From Candidatus Pollutiaquabacter sp. (lineage in GTDB: Bacteria; Bacteroidota; Bacteroidia; AKYH767-A; 2013-40CM-41-45): a DNA stretch of 10,540 nt. Under the pieces are notes generated by a model. That model had not been told where the DNA came from and searched no databases. It worked only from the letters and a program-made list of their open reading frames with translations. Shown here in pieces: positions 6,625 to 10,540 of the stretch. Position numbers and translations under genes: made by a program. How positions within the stretch are numbered: the stretch's first letter is position 1; each line of letters begins with the position of its first letter. Location of the stretch: assembly GCA_903854075.1 (NCBI GenBank), contig CAINVI010000076.1, positions 1 to 10,540 on the forward strand, written 5' to 3'.

Positions 6625-6635
6625 AGTTAACTACT

Positions 6636-7550
6636 ATGAATTTTCTGATCGTAATTGGCGGACCGACCGCAGCAGGAAAAACGTCACTTGCCATTAACCT
6701 GGCGCATCAATTTGATGCTGAAATAATATCCGCTGATTCGCGTCAATTCTACCGGGAAATGACGATTGGCACAGCCAAGCCATCGCAGCAAGAATTAGAC
6801 AGCGTTACACACCATTTCATCGATTCCCTCAGTATACACGAAACCTACGATATTTCACAGTTCGAGCACGACACCATGAAGCTACTCGAACAAAAATTCA
6901 AGGAGCACAGCACTATGATCATGGTGGGCGGCAGCGGACTTTACCACGAAGCTGTCATTCACGGACTTGACGATTTACCGCCTAAAAGTGATACAATAAG
7001 AGCTGCGCTTCAGCTACAATTGAACGAAGCAGGATTAACCTCCCTACAAGAGGAACTCAAAAAACGTGATCCGGACACCGCACAAAGAATAGACCTTAAT
7101 AATCCACTGCGGGTAGTACGAGCTTTGGAAATCTGCCGAATAACAGAACAACCCTACTCCTCTTTTCTCGGTAAAAAGAAAAACAAACGGCAGTTCACAC
7201 CTTTACTAATTGCTGTAGCTCCCGAACGCACCTCGCTGTATGAAAGGATAAATCAACGAGTAGATCAGATGATCGCCGAGGGACTGGTAAACGAAGCCAG
7301 GTCGCTTCTTTCCTTCCGACAACTCCACGCGCTGCACACCGTCGGCTATAGTGAACTCTTTGATCATTTCGACGACAAGTATTCATTGGAAGAAGCCATT
7401 GAAAAAATCAAGCAGCACACCCGGAATTATGCGAAGCGTCAAATGACCTGGTTCAGAAACCAATCGAATTATACCATTTTTCACCCGGAGAACATCGCAG
7501 GCATTACGGATTGGATCCGCTCAAAAATAACCTCATTAAAAAGGACATAA
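6636..7550 (+). CDS. miaA: tRNA dimethylallyltransferase
   Basis: Transfers a dimethylallyl group to N6 of A37 in tRNAs that read UNN codons (i6A), usually before methylthiolation by MiaB. The 304-residue product has a P-loop GGPTAAGKTS (8-17), the substrate-binding DSRQFY (34-39, with Asp34), GTAKP (45-49), GGSGLY (98-103), NNPLRVVRALE (155-165), TVGYSEL (235-241) and NYAKRQMTWFR (264-274), all in family order and at normal length. The start ATG at 6636 gives MNFLIVIGGPTAAGKT directly before the P-loop, so little choice exists. No clear TAnnTTTG lies between the upstream terminator and the ATG, so how it is transcribed is unclear: either read-through past the hairpin or an upstream promoter inside the acidic-tail coding region. 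Its stop codon runs into the A-tract of the downstream terminator. Confidence 0.97.
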   Translation: MNFLIVIGGPTAAGKTSLAINLAHQFDAEIISADSRQFYREMTIGTAKPSQQELDSVTHHFIDSLSIHETYDISQFEHDTMKLLEQKFKEHSTMIMVGGSGLYHEAVIHGLDDLPPKSDTIRAALQLQLNEAGLTSLQEELKKRDPDTAQRIDLNNPLRVVRALEICRITEQPYSSFLGKKKNKRQFTPLLIAVAPERTSLYERINQRVDQMIAEGLVNEARSLLSFRQLHALHTVGYSELFDHFDDKYSLEEAIEKIKQHTRNYAKRQMTWFRNQSNYTIFHPENIAGITDWIRSKITSLKRT

Positions 7551-7584
7551 AAAAAACGCGGAAAGAACTTCCGCGTTTTTTTTT
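7551..7584. terminator. Bidirectional terminator between convergent miaA and M16 protease genes
   Basis: The stem core ACGCGGAA (7556-7563) pairs with TTCCGCGT (7569-7576) around an AGAAC loop, and can be lengthened by A-T pairs to about 13 bp. A run of nine T (7576-7584) follows on the plus strand for miaA, and a run of eight A (7549-7556) supplies the U-tract when read on the minus strand for the protease, whose stop lies 18 nt away. Well placed to end both genes. Confidence 0.92.
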
Positions 7585-7602
7585 GCAAAAACTTCACTGA
7601 TA

Positions 7603-10398
7603 TTAATTTTCAGGATTCAGGACAAATCGGGCGTAATTATCCGTGATCAAATATTTGTTGGCAAACGATTTAATATCATCCGCCTTAAGTGTATTTACCC
7701 AATCATTATACTTTGTAAGATCCAGGATATTTTCACCATTCTGAGCATTCCCGGAAATTGTTCCCAACCAAAATTGATTTTCCTTAACACGTGTTTCATG
7801 CTCACGAATAAAAGTCTCTTTGATTTTCGTCAGATTTTTCTCTTCACAACCCTTTTCTTTGACTTCTTTAATTACATCGAGGGCTGCATTGGTAAGCATT
7901 TCCACATTATCAGGAGAGCACGAGAAGAAAATCATGAACTCCAAATTCTCTTTTGGATAGTGCTTGGGTGAAACGTTACAAGAAACACCGTAAACGCCGC
8001 TCTTTTCCTCACGCAACACTTCACGCAAACGAATCTCCATCAGCTTTTTCACCGCCGACACTTCGTTACGGTTAGTACGATTGAACTCAAATGGCATATT
8101 GAAACGCATCATTACTGCACTGCGAGGCTCAGTTCCCTTCTTTACCTCACGCTCAAACTTACCTTTCGGTGAGGCTACACCCATATCCGTCCAGGACTGA
8201 TTCTTATTTATTGCCGGCAGACTGGCAAGATACTTTTCCAACATCGGCTGAATTTCTTCGGGCTTGACATTACCGACGAATACAAACGTAAATCCGCTGG
8301 CGTCAGCATAGCGTTCTTTGTATACACTGATAGCCTTATCCAGATCGATCTCCATCATTTGATCAGCGGTACGCGGACGGAAGTGATAATTGTATCCGGA
8401 CATTGCATAGGTGATGGTATCAAAAAAGACCGACTGCGGATCAGCACCTCTGTTTTTAAGGGCTGCCATGTTGTTGGCGATATAAGCACTGAAGGCTGCT
8501 GTATCCTTACGTGGCTCGGTAAAGGATTTGTAAATCAGCTGAAACATGGTTTCCATGTCTTTCGGTGCGCAACTGCCGTTAAAACCCTGCTGCAAATCAG
8601 AAACAAACGGAGAACAGCTCACAATCTTTCCGGACATCGCCTTTTCCATGGCCGTGGCATCAAACTCACCAAGACCTGACTCCTCAACAATTTCATCACA
8701 GGAAACAGCTGACATGAAATCTTTTTCCGGGTATCCGGACCAACCGCCCCAACTGTAAGCCGTAAAAAGAATCTCATTTTTAAAGTCAGTAGGTTTTACG
8801 AAAACACGAATACCATTGGAAAGCTTGTATTCCGTAATTCCCAATGCTTCAACTTTCGCGGTGCTGACTACTTTCCCTCCTTTGATGGAAGCAGCATCCA
8901 CCATCGGCTTGTTGACGACTTTGTCTTCATAAGGCTTAACATCCAGCTTTTGCATGCCGCTCATGACCTCGCGGATACGCTGTTCGGAAGGCATTTTCAG
9001 GGACGGCTTATCAGGAGCAGTAATAATGACTACACAGTTTTCTCCGTCAGTAATCCACTTTTTGGAAAATGCATTAACCTCCTCCAGGGTGATGCCGGAA
9101 AGATATTGCTTATACACTTCGTACTCGTAGGAAATACCGGGAGCAGGTTCCTCCGTAAGGAAGTTAGCCACGTATTCCATAGCGAGGTTTCGAGACTCCG
9201 TTTTATCACGTTCGTTATAAATCTTTTCAATACGGCTCATCAATGATGCCTTCTGACGCTCCAGTTCGGTAGCGGTAAATCCGAAACGGCGAACACGCTC
9301 GTTTTCCGTAACAACAGTGGTAAGAGCACGATCAATACCATCTTCTTTAGCAATGGAATACGTCATGTAAGCATCCTTATTACGGACCAGGTCACTATAG
9401 CCGGCACCGGCATATATAAACGCCGGATCGGATTGGCGGGACAATTCCGACAAACGCGCCTCCATCATTCCGGTGAATAATTGCTGTGCCATGGAACGGC
9501 GATAATCTGCCACCGTTTTTACTTCTTCCACCGGCTGCTTATAAATCATTTCAATCTGCGCATACTGAGCTTCCTTATCGGTTGCTGTTGCTACCGCCAA
9601 TTGTTTTTCGTCCGGAACCGGCCAAACCTGCAATGGACGTTCATTATCCTTGGAAGGGATGGCAGAAAACTGGCGGATGATTTTTTGTTCCATCTCTGCC
9701 ACGTCGAAATCGCCGACAGCTATTACTGCCATGAGATCCGGACGGTACCAATCGTAATAGAAGTTACGCAATGTCGACTGTTTGCAACCTTCAATGATTT
9801 CTTTTTTACCGATAGGCAAACGGTCCTGATATCGGGAGTTACGGAATAAGATCGGCCAGTACGCACGACGCAAACGCTCGTCAGCACCTTGACCAAGCCG
9901 CCATTCTTCTACAACAACACCGCGCTCCTTCTCTACTTCCATAGAATCAAAAGCTAGATTGTGCGCCCAGTCTTCCAGGATTTGTAATCCTTTATCAACG
10001 ATTTCCGTTTTATCCGTAGGTAATTGAAGCATGTATACCGTTTCATCGAAACTGGTATAAGCGTTCAAGTGCGCTCCAAATTTGGTTCCAACAGACTCAA
10101 GGTAGTCGACGATTTCACTTTTCTTGAAGTTCTTGGTACCATTGAAAGCAAGGTGTTCGACAACGTGTGCCAGGCCCTGCTGATCGTCATTCTCGGCCGT
10201 TGAGCCGGCATTAACCGCCAAGCGAAACTCCGCTCGTTTTTCCGGACGGGAATTTTTCTTGACGTAGTACCGAATGCCATTCGGCAAAACACCGGTTTTT
10301 ACCGTAGGATCCAGTGGAAGTGTGGCATTCAAATCGGCCTGACCCTGCGCAAAGAAGCACAACAGCAAACCGGGAAGGATGAACAATATTCGTTTCAT
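7603..10398 (-). CDS. Secreted M16 family zinc metalloprotease (PqqL/insulinase-like)
   Basis: A 931-residue exported peptidase. The N-terminus MKRILFILPGLLLCFFAQGQA is a clear Sec signal peptide with likely cleavage near residues 18-21, so it probably acts in the periplasm or at the outer membrane. The first half carries the inverted zinc motif HVVEH (78-82; ligands His78 and His82, catalytic Glu81), with downstream Glu158 and Glu165 in EKERGVVVEEWR, the latter the probable third ligand. An M16_C domain follows (about 205-390). A second M16 pair spans about 520-925, starting at LSNGIRVFVKP (526-536); it lacks HxxEH and contains the substrate-binding R...Y segment LREEKSGVYGVS (795-806). An active plus an inactive half is the usual plan for single-chain M16 enzymes. 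A TTG at 10440 would add 14 residues before the signal peptide, so the ATG at 10398 is chosen. Substrate unknown; a peptide-degrading role is inferred. Confidence 0.93.
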   Translation of the reverse strand: MKRILFILPGLLLCFFAQGQADLNATLPLDPTVKTGVLPNGIRYYVKKNSRPEKRAEFRLAVNAGSTAENDDQQGLAHVVEHLAFNGTKNFKKSEIVDYLESVGTKFGAHLNAYTSFDETVYMLQLPTDKTEIVDKGLQILEDWAHNLAFDSMEVEKERGVVVEEWRLGQGADERLRRAYWPILFRNSRYQDRLPIGKKEIIEGCKQSTLRNFYYDWYRPDLMAVIAVGDFDVAEMEQKIIRQFSAIPSKDNERPLQVWPVPDEKQLAVATATDKEAQYAQIEMIYKQPVEEVKTVADYRRSMAQQLFTGMMEARLSELSRQSDPAFIYAGAGYSDLVRNKDAYMTYSIAKEDGIDRALTTVVTENERVRRFGFTATELERQKASLMSRIEKIYNERDKTESRNLAMEYVANFLTEEPAPGISYEYEVYKQYLSGITLEEVNAFSKKWITDGENCVVIITAPDKPSLKMPSEQRIREVMSGMQKLDVKPYEDKVVNKPMVDAASIKGGKVVSTAKVEALGITEYKLSNGIRVFVKPTDFKNEILFTAYSWGGWSGYPEKDFMSAVSCDEIVEESGLGEFDATAMEKAMSGKIVSCSPFVSDLQQGFNGSCAPKDMETMFQLIYKSFTEPRKDTAAFSAYIANNMAALKNRGADPQSVFFDTITYAMSGYNYHFRPRTADQMMEIDLDKAISVYKERYADASGFTFVFVGNVKPEEIQPMLEKYLASLPAINKNQSWTDMGVASPKGKFEREVKKGTEPRSAVMMRFNMPFEFNRTNRNEVSAVKKLMEIRLREVLREEKSGVYGVSCNVSPKHYPKENLEFMIFFSCSPDNVEMLTNAALDVIKEVKEKGCEEKNLTKIKETFIREHETRVKENQFWLGTISGNAQNGENILDLTKYNDWVNTLKADDIKSFANKYLITDNYARFVLNPEN

Positions 10399-10540
10399 GC
10401 GATGAGGTTGATTTTGAAGCCCCAAGTTACGGAGTGACAACCGAATTACACAACCTTTACAGAAAAATAACCAATATTAACAATTTAAAAATGAGGCAAT
10501 TATCAATAATAAAAGCAACGAAAAACAGAAAAATGCAAAA
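10399..10540 (-). promoter_or_regulatory. Upstream region of the M16 protease gene; weak promoter candidate
   Basis: No gene or RNA is seen in these 142 bases, which are AT-rich, especially beyond 10440. On the minus strand TATTTTTC (10469-10462) differs from TAnnTTTG at one fixed base and would leave a leader of about 55-60 nt; TAATATTG nearby is a second weak match. Neither has a convincing -33 TTTG. The protease promoter probably lies here or just outside the window, but the exact site is not resolved. Confidence 0.25.

Noticed and set aside
8359..9849. Several plus-strand open frames of 60-120 codons within the M16 protease region
   Set aside because: All are antisense to a continuous 931-codon gene with full domain content, and none has a recognisable motif or promoter.

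Overview
The window looks like ordinary chromosomal core sequence from a member of the Bacteroidota. Evidence for this: the dapD, tsaC, cca and miaA products have Bacteroidota-like character; there are good matches to the Bacteroidota sigma -7 consensus TAnnTTTG upstream of genes; Shine-Dalgarno sites are absent; and base composition is moderate. Order or family cannot be fixed from this sequence alone. Ten protein genes cover almost all of it, all intact except the first, which is cut by the left edge. No RNA gene, CRISPR array, insertion sequence, prophage or other mobile element is visible.

Layout. 1-417 (+) is the end of cdaA (diadenylate cyclase). It converges on a three-gene minus-strand operon read ruvX (1963-1547), def (1541-981), TPR lipoprotein (975-424), with 5-nt gaps. 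A 76-bp divergent promoter region (1964-2039) separates ruvX from a plus-strand operon: dapD (2040-2846), a GT9 glycosyltransferase (2849-3844), tsaC (3847-4419) and cca (4426-5841), with gaps of 2, 2 and 6 nt. After an 82-bp gap carrying a perfect -7 match comes a pRiA4b ORF-3/IS1096-TnpR-like gene with a very acidic tail (5924-6583). A strong hairpin terminator follows (6599-6624), then miaA begins only 11 nt later (6636-7550). A bidirectional terminator (7551-7584) separates miaA from a convergent, secreted M16 zinc protease of 931 residues (10398-7603). The last 142 bp are AT-rich, gene-free upstream sequence of the protease.

Functional picture. Three genes mature or modify tRNA: tsaC (first step of t6A37), cca (3' CCA end) and miaA (i6A37). 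def removes the formyl group from nascent proteins, and ruvX (YqgF) belongs to the family linked to Holliday-junction resolution and 16S rRNA 5' processing. dapD makes a precursor of diaminopimelate and lysine. The GT9 enzyme, the lipoprotein and the M16 protease are cell-envelope or periplasmic functions, and cdaA makes the second messenger c-di-AMP. This is a housekeeping neighbourhood. I found no convincing new defence, mobile or biosynthetic system; the items most worth a second look are the acidic-tailed pRiA4b ORF-3-like protein and the terminator-like hairpin that sits in front of miaA.
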